A program made the position numbers and the translations under genes. The notes beneath the pieces were generated by a model that was not told where the DNA came from, ran no database searches, and saw only the letters and a program-made list of their open reading frames with translations. From UBA9926 sp913064795 (GTDB lineage Bacteria > Pseudomonadota > Gammaproteobacteria > Pseudomonadales > Azotimanducaceae), in contig JBJKZD010000006.1 of NCBI GenBank assembly GCA_045560765.1, forward strand, positions 112,619 to 176,618: a stretch of DNA of 64,000 nt, read 5' to 3'. Positions 1 to 8,412 of this stretch are shown piece by piece. Each line of letters begins with the position of its first letter. The first letter of the stretch is position 1.

Positions 1-1702
1 GATACACGGACATCGCAACCGCTTCTCGATCAAATAATGCCTTGAGTGCTTCGAGCCGTTCAGGAAATTCCTCTGCTAAGTTTTCAGACTGTGAAAAATC
101 GGCCTCGATATTGTAGAGCTCCCACTGCTCGTCGGGTCCGTCGAACTCAAAGCCTGCAAAACGGATCCATGGTAATCGACCGTGAAAACACGATGCCATC
201 CAGCCCTCGTGATAGATCGCTCGATTGCCGAGTATCTCAAAATACTGCGTCATGCGACGACTGGGCGCCTCTTCATTTCGAAAGCAGTAACCCATACTGG
301 TGCCATGAATTGGCATTTGAGTAATCCCGTTGACCTGCTCTGGCGCCTCAATTCCAGTGGCCTCCAGCACTGTTGGCACAATATCAATCACGTGATGAAA
401 CTGGGACCGCTGTCCGCCAGCCACATCGCTCATCGCTTTGGGCCAGGACACAGCAAGCGCGTTACGTGTGCCTCCAAAGTGAGAGGCCACCTGCTTCATC
501 CACTGGAAGGGTGCATCGAGGGCCCAAGCCCAACCCACATTGAAATGATTTTCGCAGCGGTCCGTTCCAAAATCATCCATGTGTGCGAGGAGCCACTCTG
601 GATCCTCGTGGACGCCATTTTGAAATGAGGGCGCGCTCCAAGCACCATGAATCGTGCCTTCGGCCGATGCCCCGTTATCCCCAGTGAGGTAAATAATTAA
701 CGTGTCTTCAAAAATGTCCTGTTGTTCAAGGGATTGAAACAACCGATCAACCTGCGCATCGGTATGCGCCATAAAGCCTGCAAAAACTTCCATGAGTCTG
801 CTGGCAACGGGTTTATAACGATCCGGGTAACTTTCCCAGCTCGGCACTTGATCCGGACGCGCCGTCAACCGAGTTCCCGGCGGAATGATGCCGCGACTGA
901 TTTGGGCCTCGTAGATTTCTGTCCGCAGCGCATCCCAACCTGCATCAAATCGACCCTTAAACGGCGCGACCCAAGATTCATCGACGTGATGCGGGGCGTG
1001 CACGGCAGCGGGCGCAAAATAACAGAAAAAAGGCCGATCCGGCGCTGCGGCTTTTTGCCGCTGGATCCAATGAATCGCTTGATCGGCAAGATCCTCGGTC
1101 AAATGGTAATCCGGTCGCCCTAAATGTGGCTCGATGGGCGTGGTTTGATCAAAAACAGGCGGCTCCCAATGACTTGCTTCAGCACCCAAAATTCCATAGA
1201 AACGCTCAAACCCTAGGCCCGTTGGCCAACGGTCGAACGGACCTGCAGGATTTTGCTCCCAACTCGGCGTTAAATGCCACTTACCAAAGCAGCCTGTCGA
1301 ATAGCCATTTTGCTTTAGGATTTCAGCAAGTGTTGCACTCTCTTTTGGGATGGCACTGTCGTAAGCTGGAAAACTATTGGCGATTTCGGTGATACCCCCC
1401 ATGTGAACGCTGTGATGATTGCGTCCCGTCAACAGCGCAGCCCGGGTGGGGGAACAGAGCGCCGTGGTGTGAAACTGATTGAATCGCAATCCCCGTTCTG
1501 CAATACGAGCGACGCCGGGACTGGGAATCGGTCCGCCAAACGTCTCAACGGTTCCGAAACCCACGTCATCAAGCATCACAATCAACACATTGGGCTTCCC
1601 TTGTGCCGGATTATTTAACCTCAGTTTCGATGGTGTTGAGTCACCGTACAGCCGCTCAACACGTCCCTGAAAGGACTCACTTTGGGTTGGGACCTTTTTC
1701 AT
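1..1702 (-). CDS. Arylsulfatase, formylglycine type (3' end cut by window edge)
   Basis: Hydrolyses a sulfate ester of an unknown substrate. I read this frame by hand from an ATG at 1702 preceded by AAGGAG with a 5-nt spacer; it stays open to base 2 (567 codons). The N-terminal metal-binding stretch MLDDVGFG lies at about residues 43-50 and the sulfatase signature CSPTRAALLTGR starts at Cys83, the cysteine that must be converted to formylglycine. Cys-type sulfatases need a formylglycine-generating enzyme; none is in the window. The last visible residues (PERLEALKALFDREAV) match the end of the sulfatase domain in long arylsulfatases, so a further C-terminal part is outside. It is the last gene of a leftward run, 16 nt after the alkylsulfatase-like gene, which suggests joint sulfate-ester use. 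Confidence 0.93.
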   Translation of the reverse strand, partial: MKKVPTQSESFQGRVERLYGDSTPSKLRLNNPAQGKPNVLIVMLDDVGFGTVETFGGPIPSPGVARIAERGLRFNQFHTTALCSPTRAALLTGRNHHSVHMGGITEIANSFPAYDSAIPKESATLAEILKQNGYSTGCFGKWHLTPSWEQNPAGPFDRWPTGLGFERFYGILGAEASHWEPPVFDQTTPIEPHLGRPDYHLTEDLADQAIHWIQRQKAAAPDRPFFCYFAPAAVHAPHHVDESWVAPFKGRFDAGWDALRTEIYEAQISRGIIPPGTRLTARPDQVPSWESYPDRYKPVASRLMEVFAGFMAHTDAQVDRLFQSLEQQDIFEDTLIIYLTGDNGASAEGTIHGAWSAPSFQNGVHEDPEWLLAHMDDFGTDRCENHFNVGWAWALDAPFQWMKQVASHFGGTRNALAVSWPKAMSDVAGGQRSQFHHVIDIVPTVLEATGIEAPEQVNGITQMPIHGTSMGYCFRNEEAPSRRMTQYFEILGNRAIYHEGWMASCFHGRLPWIRFAGFEFDGPDEQWELYNIEADFSQSENLAEEFPERLEALKALFDREAVAMSVY

Positions 1703-1718
1703 TGTAGCTCCTTGCCCG

Positions 1719-3428
1719 TTATTGCTTGAGAGAAGCGGGATCAAAGAGGCCCAAAAACATTCGAATACGATCCTGTTCTGAGGGCTCGAGTAAACACGTT
1801 TCCTCCAGCACGGCAGAGAGCGAACGCTTACCCGATAACAATTTGGCCCAACTCGCTGCTGGCAGAGACCACTGGAGCGCACAGGTATCAAATTCAACCG
1901 GGACCGCCACAGAGTGACGAACCATCAGGCCTCCCCGACTCCCGTCATCGAAAGAAAAGCCAATGCGATCGCTGAAACCCGTCGCTTGCTCGGCGTCAAG
2001 GAAAACCCTCAGTATAGCGACCCAACGCGCGGCTTCTCCGGCAAGCACTTCAGCCTCGCGAATGCGGTGTATTCGAAAGCGCTTCAAATCAATCGTGCCA
2101 TCGACTTCTAAAGCGCGGGTTAAACACCAATTCCTGATATTCGCCCCAGGAGAGCTCTGACCCACTGCCCGCAGCGCACTCGCAAGTCGCAAGCGATCCT
2201 CATCGGGCGCATCAGGGTCTTCCGCAACGGTCAGGTAATGACCAAGCTCAAGCGCCCAGCGATAATCCTGGTCAGCCAGGGCTTCGTCAAACCGCCTGCG
2301 CATCATGGCCCTACCACCAAAACCCGCTATCATCTTTTCGGCTCGGGCGCGCGGCGGCAGCGGGAACAACCGACTGGCATCCTCATCAAACCAGCCAAAG
2401 AGACCCGTGTAGACCTGCCTAACATGATGCTCTACAACACCATAAAGTTGCTGAGTATGGAAATCGGCCTCATAGTCATCTGGTAATTTGATCTCATGGA
2501 TCATCTCATCCAGAGTGAAACCTCGGTTTGCAAAACGAACGGTTTGATCCCAGATTAGTTGAATGGAATCTCGATAGCGTTCAATCGACTGGCGAATGTC
2601 ACTGCGGCCCGACATCGGCGGACCATGCGCACAAATCTGATGTTCGACATTTAGCTCGGCGAGCTCATCGAGACCCACCAGCAAAATGCGAGGATCTCTG
2701 TATTCTTCGCCCCGGATCGCAAAAATATTGAACAACGTCGGCCAGAAAATATTGTTAACCGCCAGATCAAGATCAGGGAAATGGATATTGACGGAGTCTG
2801 TTGCATCGCTGGGTGCTGGATAAAACACCGTCCTCAGTCCCGCAATGGTTGTTTCAAATGGCTCATCGAAAGTTTCTGTCGCAGGCAGATGGCCCGGAGT
2901 ATAGGGCGCATGCCCTGGATTGCGATAAAATCTTCCAAGGCCAATGTTCACGAGCCCATCGGGCCCGGATTCAGGCAACATCATGGCAAACTGATGCACC
3001 ATGCCCCTCGAACCCCGAGGACCGACCTCGCCGCCAAAGCGCTGCAAGTTATCTTCAATCCCCGAGTGACCGTAAATTGGGAAATTGGCGTCCCCTCGAT
3101 CATCACAGATTGCTGTGGTTCCAGCCACGTAATGAAAGTGGGTATAGATGCACGCTGTGATCGGCAAATCTGTCTGGGTTCGCAATTGCTTGATGGCCTG
3201 TTGCATTTCCTCAACGCACTCGCCGGTATCAATTGCGATAATGCCACCGGGACCACGAATGAACGTTTGATTCGAAAGTCCGTTTCCCACATAGCACCAC
3301 GCATTTGGACCCACGGCATAGAATGTTTCCTGTAAGCGCTGGGAATGCGCAATGTGTTGGGGGTGCGCGAGCTGACCCCCCGGGGCTGCCGTAACCTCAC
3401 CCGGCCTAAATGCATCGGTCTTGGCCAA
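1719..3428 (-). CDS. Alkylsulfatase-like metallo-beta-lactamase-fold protein with altered metal site
   Basis: Resembles SdsA1/BDS1 alkylsulfatases: MBL domain at about residues 35-260, alkylsulfatase dimerisation domain with the HGPP segment and long helices at about 265-400, and an SCP2-like C-terminal domain to 569. The usual HxHxDH zinc motif reads THFHYVAGT (His97 and His99 kept, Asp-His replaced by Val-Ala), and the Glu ligand region reads VNNIFW, so a standard dizinc site is unlikely. The start is set by AAGGAG lying 6 nt before a TTG at 3428; a TTG at 3443 sits on top of this Shine-Dalgarno and is less likely. It is followed closely by the sulfatase and lies in the same run as SDR and crotonase genes. 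Fold assignment is firm; catalysis on alkyl sulfates is doubtful. Confidence 0.85.
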   Translation of the reverse strand: MAKTDAFRPGEVTAAPGGQLAHPQHIAHSQRLQETFYAVGPNAWCYVGNGLSNQTFIRGPGGIIAIDTGECVEEMQQAIKQLRTQTDLPITACIYTHFHYVAGTTAICDDRGDANFPIYGHSGIEDNLQRFGGEVGPRGSRGMVHQFAMMLPESGPDGLVNIGLGRFYRNPGHAPYTPGHLPATETFDEPFETTIAGLRTVFYPAPSDATDSVNIHFPDLDLAVNNIFWPTLFNIFAIRGEEYRDPRILLVGLDELAELNVEHQICAHGPPMSGRSDIRQSIERYRDSIQLIWDQTVRFANRGFTLDEMIHEIKLPDDYEADFHTQQLYGVVEHHVRQVYTGLFGWFDEDASRLFPLPPRARAEKMIAGFGGRAMMRRRFDEALADQDYRWALELGHYLTVAEDPDAPDEDRLRLASALRAVGQSSPGANIRNWCLTRALEVDGTIDLKRFRIHRIREAEVLAGEAARWVAILRVFLDAEQATGFSDRIGFSFDDGSRGGLMVRHSVAVPVEFDTCALQWSLPAASWAKLLSGKRSLSAVLEETCLLEPSEQDRIRMFLGLFDPASLKQ

Positions 3429-3740
3429 AACCTTCTCCTTCAATGAATCGATGCCCCCAACTTACCCCAAAGTCGCATCGAGCCATACCCTGGAATCAGA
3501 AAAAGGATTTACACGGTGAAGGCGCAAATCTCGCCGCAGAAACATCAGCACTCCATAATCGGGCATGTTTTGGATTTCACCATCAGCGCCATCGAAATTG
3601 AATCTGAGCATCCAAAGAGTTCTCTGCGGGTAATTGCCGCAAAATCATCCATCGCGACCGAAGGTAGAAGACTTGAATTGAACGATTGCATCCCTGCAAT
3701 TTTGGCTGACGCCCGGACGCAGAGACAAACGGCGGACGCT
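3429..3740. other. Gene-free stretch within the leftward run
   Basis: About 310 bases between the SDR stop and the start of the alkylsulfatase-like gene. I see no reading frame with protein-like composition, no strong hairpin and no repeat. The gap is long enough for a promoter of the two sulfatase genes, but no convincing -35/-10 pair was found. Confidence 0.5.
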
Positions 3741-4562
3741 CTAAACGCCTCCTGAGCAGGTGATGACTTCCCCAGTGATGTAGCCTGCTTCGGGGAGCGT
3801 TAGCAGATAGATCGCACCAGCGGCTTCCTCTACGGTGCCTGGTCTCCCCAATGGCACACTGCTGGATATCCCGGCTCGCTGGCGACTGGACAGCCCAACC
3901 CGAAAGCTGCGGCCACCAACCTCAATTTCCGGCACATCATCTTCGTAGGACTGCGTTAGACGGGTTTCGATATGTCCAAAAGCGACTGCGTTGACATTGC
4001 AGTTATACCGCCCCCACTCCTTCGCTAAAGTTTTGGTCAGCCCAATGACAGCGGCCTTTCCCGCGGAATAGGCCACTTGGGTTGCACTGCCTTGAGTACC
4101 ACTGACCGACGAAATATTAACAACCCGCCGGGAAACACCAACGCCAGAATCCAACATCTCTTGTTTTACGGTTGGTCGCATCCAACCTGCGAAGGCTTGG
4201 AGAACGCGGAAGGGAACAGTCGCATGAATTTCAAGCATCGCTTGCCACTGCGCCTCAGAGTGATTGTGCATGGCACCATTCCAAATGTATCCCGCATTGT
4301 TAACGACGATATCCAGACCACCAAACGCATCGACGCTCTGTTGGATCATCTTTTCGGGCAACGCACTTTCTCTAAGGTCTCCAACCGACGCAACCACCCC
4401 AACATCAAAATCCGCAAGCCGGGAAACCGTTTCATCCAGCGCCTCGGCATCAATATCCTGAACATAGACGTTGGCGCCTGCTCGGGCCAAACGCTCAGCC
4501 GTGGCGCGACCAATGCCTTGCCCCGCGCCTGTCACCAGTGCTGTCTTGCCTTTGTGTTCCAT
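3741..4562 (-). CDS. SDR family NAD(P)-dependent oxidoreductase
   Basis: Classical short-chain dehydrogenase of 273 residues that oxidises or reduces an alcohol/ketone with NAD(P). Visible motifs are the nucleotide-binding TGAGQGIGRA at about residues 11-20, NNAG at about 87-90, the catalytic Ser in ISSVSG and Tyr-Lys in YSAGKAA. The C-terminal GYITGEVITCSGG segment is typical of the family. The ATG at 4562 has GGGAG 5 nt upstream. It sits 35 nt after the crotonase gene on the same strand, so the two are probably co-transcribed. With the downstream sulfatase genes one may infer desulfation of an ester followed by alcohol oxidation, but the substrate cannot be read from sequence. Confidence 0.93.
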   Translation of the reverse strand: MEHKGKTALVTGAGQGIGRATAERLARAGANVYVQDIDAEALDETVSRLADFDVGVVASVGDLRESALPEKMIQQSVDAFGGLDIVVNNAGYIWNGAMHNHSEAQWQAMLEIHATVPFRVLQAFAGWMRPTVKQEMLDSGVGVSRRVVNISSVSGTQGSATQVAYSAGKAAVIGLTKTLAKEWGRYNCNVNAVAFGHIETRLTQSYEDDVPEIEVGGRSFRVGLSSRQRAGISSSVPLGRPGTVEEAAGAIYLLTLPEAGYITGEVITCSGGV

Positions 4563-4597
4563 TAGATCTCCCGGCCTCAGCCCCTATCTTTCAACGA

Positions 4598-5395
4598 TTA
4601 TCGACCCGTATACTGAGGCGGCCGTTTTTCGATAAACGCCGTCATGCCCTCCCGGGCATCCTCGGTCCGAGAGCAAAGCAATTGATTACGGTTTTCTACC
4701 GCCATTGCGGCCTCGAGACTGGCTGAGTCGACCGCCACATTCAAACCTTCTTTGGTTAAACGAAGCCCCATGGGAGATGCTGCCAGCAAATCCCGCGCAA
4801 AATCCTCCGCCGCTGCGGAAAGTTCGTCTTCGGGCACAATTTTTGACACCAAATTTGTCTGTAAGGCGCGGTCTGCCTCTATAAAGCGTCCAGTTAACAT
4901 CAGTTCCGCCGCGATACTCGTCCCCACCAAACGCGGCAAAAAATAGCTTGTGCCCATATCGCAGGCAGACAAACCTAATTTAATAAAGGCCGCATTCATT
5001 TTTACGTTTTCTGCAGCCACTCGAATATCAGCTGCCAAGGCAAACGCAAAGCCACCACCACAGGCAGGACCCTGGACCATCGCAATAATGGGCTGGGGAC
5101 AGCGGCGCATCTTGATATAGACCTCAGCAAGATAGCCTTGGAAACCCATGCCTTGGCCGAAAGGCTTCGGAATCTCCGGATCCTGCGCTGATTTAATATC
5201 AAGTCCAGCACAAAAAGCAGGGCCTCTGCCGCCTAAGATCACCACACGGGTTCGGGCATTTTCCATCAGTCCGTCAAAGTAATCTCGTAATTCAGAAACC
5301 ATCTCGGTTGTGATGGCATTGAGCGCATCTGGACGGTTTAGCCACAGCCAATCAACACCCTCGCGATGCTCAATTTCTAACGTTTTGTAACGCAT
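4598..5395 (-). CDS. Enoyl-CoA hydratase/isomerase family protein (crotonase)
   Basis: Crotonase-fold enzyme of 265 residues acting on a CoA thioester. Seen: the N-terminal WLWLNRPDALNAI strand, the first oxyanion-hole region AFCAGLDIKSA, and the second, ACGGGFAFALAADIRVA. The C-terminal stretch DAREGMTAFIEKRPPQYTGR is typical of enoyl-CoA hydratases. ATG at 5395 is preceded by AGGAGG with good spacing. First gene of the leftward run that continues through SDR, the alkylsulfatase-like gene and the sulfatase. A role in beta-oxidation of the product of the neighbouring enzymes is inference. It could equally be a dienoyl-CoA isomerase; the crotonase fold alone does not decide. Confidence 0.93.
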   Translation of the reverse strand: MRYKTLEIEHREGVDWLWLNRPDALNAITTEMVSELRDYFDGLMENARTRVVILGGRGPAFCAGLDIKSAQDPEIPKPFGQGMGFQGYLAEVYIKMRRCPQPIIAMVQGPACGGGFAFALAADIRVAAENVKMNAAFIKLGLSACDMGTSYFLPRLVGTSIAAELMLTGRFIEADRALQTNLVSKIVPEDELSAAAEDFARDLLAASPMGLRLTKEGLNVAVDSASLEAAMAVENRNQLLCSRTEDAREGMTAFIEKRPPQYTGR

Positions 5396-5797
5396 TGTTT
5401 CCTCCTAACTCGGCTGTTCAAAAGATACCGCTTTCTGTTCCAACCCCACCAAACGTTCACGCTCCAGCGCACTCAATTAAATGTTGAACTCAATGGAAGG
5501 TCCGCGTTTGAATTCGCTCTAAGTTGAGTCAAAGCGCCCGATCCAAGGACCCGCTGCAGGGGACTTTTAACAGAGAATCACTTTTAGCCCGGCGCTATTT
5601 CGTAAGCGTCTTCGTGAGCATAGACCCACTCGACTGCGATTGGAAAAACCCTCGTCAAAGATTCATCCACCAACAGCGCCCAATTCTGCCTTGCAGCGCT
5701 ACCAGCGAACGACCGCTGTCAAGCCGTCGGTCCAAACAATCGATCCCGGGTCTTGCTGCAAACGCCCCTTACGCGAAACGCTCAAAAATGTGATTCT
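5396..5797. other. Gene-free stretch upstream of the crotonase operon
   Basis: About 400 bases without a credible gene. It should hold the promoter of the leftward crotonase operon. The heptamer ACTCAAT occurs twice in direct orientation (5471-5477 and 5488-5494), with a related inverted TTGAGT at about 5524; this could be an operator but is too weak to call. Confidence 0.45.
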
Positions 5798-6448
5798 TCA
5801 AACCAGTGCTAAGAGAATAAAAGCAACCCCACCCGCCATCAATCCAGCTTGCTTGACCCAGCCCGCCTGTTTCATCTCGAGCTGGCGGGTCGCCAGCGTT
5901 TCTGCGGGATCTTGTCCATAGCTGACCCGGCTGATGACCGGAAACTCGAAGACACAAACGTTGATCGCCACACCCAGAACCGTCGCCGCCAAGGCGGCAT
6001 GTGCGAGCGTACCCGATGGCAGCGCGAGCAATACCAAAGCCACAAGCGCCCAATTGGCCATCGGCCCCCCGAGACTCATCGCTAAGAATTGAGCCCTGGA
6101 ATTGCTTGCGGTTTTAAAATTAAACATAAAGAAAGAACTTCTTTCCTTGAGCACTGGAGACAATGCGCCGCTCAATCGAGCACCTGAAAAATGTCCCCAT
6201 TCGTGTGCCAGAAAAGCCAAGACGACACCCACAAAAAATCCTGCACCAATGCCAACCAACTGCACCAACCATTCACTGGCCATTCCCAGCCACTGAGCAG
6301 CGCTGCCCCAAATCACGAGGGCAGCAATCATAACGCCACCATGCTGAAACCCGACGGTCTTAAGCCGTGCTCGGTCTCTCCGCACTCTCGCGGCCTCATC
6401 AGCCGCATCATTCTCCGGCATCGCCGTTCCAGTCAGACTTTCTGTCAT
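5798..6448 (-). CDS. S2P/M50-like integral membrane protein
   Basis: 216-residue protein with about five hydrophobic segments. HEWGH at residues 82-86 inside a membrane helix is a gluzincin-type HExxH as in site-2 proteases, and LGGPMANW at about 126-133 matches the GPxxN region of that family. The third S2P element (NxxPxxxxDG, giving the Asp zinc ligand) is not recognisable: the corresponding place reads INVCVFEFPVIS. No PDZ domain. It may therefore be a divergent membrane metalloprotease or an inactive homologue. Stands alone, about 400 bases downstream-side of the crotonase operon start. Gene confidence is good; activity uncertain. Confidence 0.75.
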   Translation of the reverse strand: MTESLTGTAMPENDAADEAARVRRDRARLKTVGFQHGGVMIAALVIWGSAAQWLGMASEWLVQLVGIGAGFFVGVVLAFLAHEWGHFSGARLSGALSPVLKERSSFFMFNFKTASNSRAQFLAMSLGGPMANWALVALVLLALPSGTLAHAALAATVLGVAINVCVFEFPVISRVSYGQDPAETLATRQLEMKQAGWVKQAGLMAGGVAFILLALV

Positions 6449-6715
6449 TTGGTTAGTTTCCGTTAATTAGCCAATATTTCAGTATTGCCGCTGCCGATTC
6501 GAACAGCGCTTTTTAGCACTCGAGAAGGGGTCAAACGCGCCTTAATCCTTTGCTCAATAAAAAACACTATTAACCTCAGCAACGCTTGCTCCTGTTAATC
6601 CGCTTGGCGACAAGGTAATCCTATTTCGGGGTGCCAATTCGTCCAAATAAAAGCCACTCTCTGAGATTGTCCAGTGTATCAAAGGTATTAGGAGACTTTG
6701 ACAACTTTCGAGCGC

Positions 6716-7168
6716 TCAGTCTACCCTTTGGATGCCATCAAACTCGCTGCCTAAAACTGGTCGAATGTTCACTTCGAACACCGGTACCTGCCTCGGTGAG
6801 GCAGACTTTAGGTAGTCCTGCAATTGTTGGCTATCGACCGCCTTGGCTTGAAGCAAAACATCGGCATCGGCTCGCGGCAGTTCCGCAATTCTGGCCCGCA
6901 CAACCGATTGCTCATATTCGACAGAGATTTCGGGTTGGCATCGGAGGTTTTCAACCCAGTCGGGGTCCTGTTGCGAACCGGCGTTGGTTGCAAACACGAA
7001 CATCGATCGTTCGTCAAACACCGGGATCAAAGGAACATCCAAACGCTGGCTCGACGTCGCACTCACGGTTTGCAAAACAATCAAAGGCAAACCGCCAAAG
7101 CGCGCGACTTTTCCGCCTTCACGTCTGAACTCGTCGATCACCGCTGCGTTAAATTTCTTCCATTTCAC
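6716..7168 (-). CDS. DDN-type deazaflavin (F420)-dependent nitroreductase family protein
   Basis: 150-residue split-barrel protein. FNAAVIDEFRREGGKV followed by GGLPLIVLQT, and the later AGSQQDPDWVENLRCQPEISVE, match the actinobacterial DDN/Rv3547 family that uses reduced F420. The start is a GTG at 7168, with GGGGAG 7 nt upstream. No F420 biosynthesis gene is in the window, so F420 use here is inference; FMN or another ligand is possible, since split-barrel families vary. Stands alone on the minus strand, divergent from the DsbA-type isomerase gene. Confidence 0.82.
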   Translation of the reverse strand: MKWKKFNAAVIDEFRREGGKVARFGGLPLIVLQTVSATSSQRLDVPLIPVFDERSMFVFATNAGSQQDPDWVENLRCQPEISVEYEQSVVRARIAELPRADADVLLQAKAVDSQQLQDYLKSASPRQVPVFEVNIRPVLGSEFDGIQRVD

Positions 7169-7418
7169 TCAAGTTCTCCCCCCAATGAATCTTGGACCAC
7201 TATCACGGTTCGATCACTCGCAAACTATGGGTTGGTTCGTGAGGTGCAGGTTCAATGACTATACCAAATTCGAATACGCCGCCCACCCAGCCCTGAGTAG
7301 TCTCGCTGGAACCAAAGCCTGCCCTGATACAGAGACCGGGTGAGCTAAGTTTGGACAGATCCACATTAATCAGTATGCTCCCAGTTCCTACCAAGCAACA
7401 ATCAAAAGCGTTTAGACC

Positions 7419-8030
7419 ATGGACATCGACTTTTACTGGGATCCAGGCAGTACGAATACTTATTTCGCGTGGAACCTCATCAAACCCATTGTGATTCAGC
7501 ATACTGCAAGACTTCATCCCCGATGTTTTAATCTGGGTTATGTGTTTCGTCAGCACAATTATGCGTTGACCGATGAACCTGCTGCCAAAATGCGCAATCG
7601 CAAACGAGATTTATTGCGGTGGGCCAAAGGCTACGACTTACCCTTTAAAGTGCCCGATGTTTTCCCGATCAAAACCAGTCGGATACTCAGAGGCGCGGCT
7701 GCGATGCGTGCCTGGAACCTAGAATTTCAATTTATCGATGCTGTCATGCAAGCGTATTGGGAGCACAACGATCACACAATTGCAGACGACGCTGGTTTAA
7801 TCCTGCTGGCAGAGAAACTCGGAGTCGCCCCAAATGATTTTGAGTCAGCCATCTGTTCAGAGTGGGTCGGTCAGGCCGTCATTGACGAGACACAGCTGGG
7901 CCTGGATCAGGGGGTTTTCGGAGCCCCTACATTTGTCATTGGTGACGAAATTTATTGGGGGAAAGACCGCTTCGTTTTCATAGAGGCACACTTGAGTAAG
8001 GGCCACGCTATGGGAAGGCTCCCGCAGTAG
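7419..8030 (+). CDS. 2-hydroxychromene-2-carboxylate isomerase family protein (DsbA/kappa-GST fold)
   Basis: 203-residue thioredoxin-fold protein with an alpha-helical insertion. The opening IDFYWDPGSTNTYFAW (strand plus glutathione-site loop) and the end GVFGAPTFVIGDEIYWGKDR (cis-Pro loop and the usual C-terminal segment) are diagnostic of the HCCA isomerase/kappa-GST family. There is no CxxC motif at the N-terminal active site, as expected for this branch rather than disulfide oxidoreductases. Family members isomerise aromatic-catabolic intermediates with glutathione, but many act on unknown substrates. No aromatic-degradation partner lies next to it. The Shine-Dalgarno is weak; ATG at 7419 fits the family N-terminus. 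Confidence 0.88.
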   Translation: MDIDFYWDPGSTNTYFAWNLIKPIVIQHTARLHPRCFNLGYVFRQHNYALTDEPAAKMRNRKRDLLRWAKGYDLPFKVPDVFPIKTSRILRGAAAMRAWNLEFQFIDAVMQAYWEHNDHTIADDAGLILLAEKLGVAPNDFESAICSEWVGQAVIDETQLGLDQGVFGAPTFVIGDEIYWGKDRFVFIEAHLSKGHAMGRLPQ

Positions 8031-8412
8031 AAAGCGTCTCCGCTACTCAGCGCAGACCAGAAAATTTCAAAGGTGATCGCGCACCCGACCGCTAAAAACA
8101 ACCGTTTCGTTTGTAAGCTGCTTTGAACTCTGCGCGCTCCAGGTAGCGGTTGCTCCTCGGCCAAAACAAAGCCAGCCATTAGCCTTTGATGACTGAAATG
8201 ACAGTGCCGCTTCCTGGGTCAAAGGACCCACTTTAAGTCGTGCCTCAGTTAAGGCTCTAAATCGAGCTTTCGTCGCCTAAAAACCCTTCTCATCTTGACC
8301 CAATTTTTTTGTTTGAACTCGCTTTTATCAGCAGAGAAATTGCATTAGGATTAAAGACGCAGTAAAAATTCATTAGTTTACTCCGACAGAGCACAGAACC
8401 CGACGCTACTGG
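8031..8412. other. Gene-free leader of the TonB receptor gene
   Basis: About 380 bases with no plausible gene on either strand; the second half (8280-8400) is AT-rich and should contain the promoter of the TonB-dependent receptor. A TTGACC near 8297 and a TTGAAC near 8313 are candidate -35 elements, but neither has a convincing -10. Confidence 0.4.

Noticed and set aside
2781..3335. 184-codon plus-strand frame
   Set aside because: Antisense to the alkylsulfatase-like gene, whose domains are well conserved.
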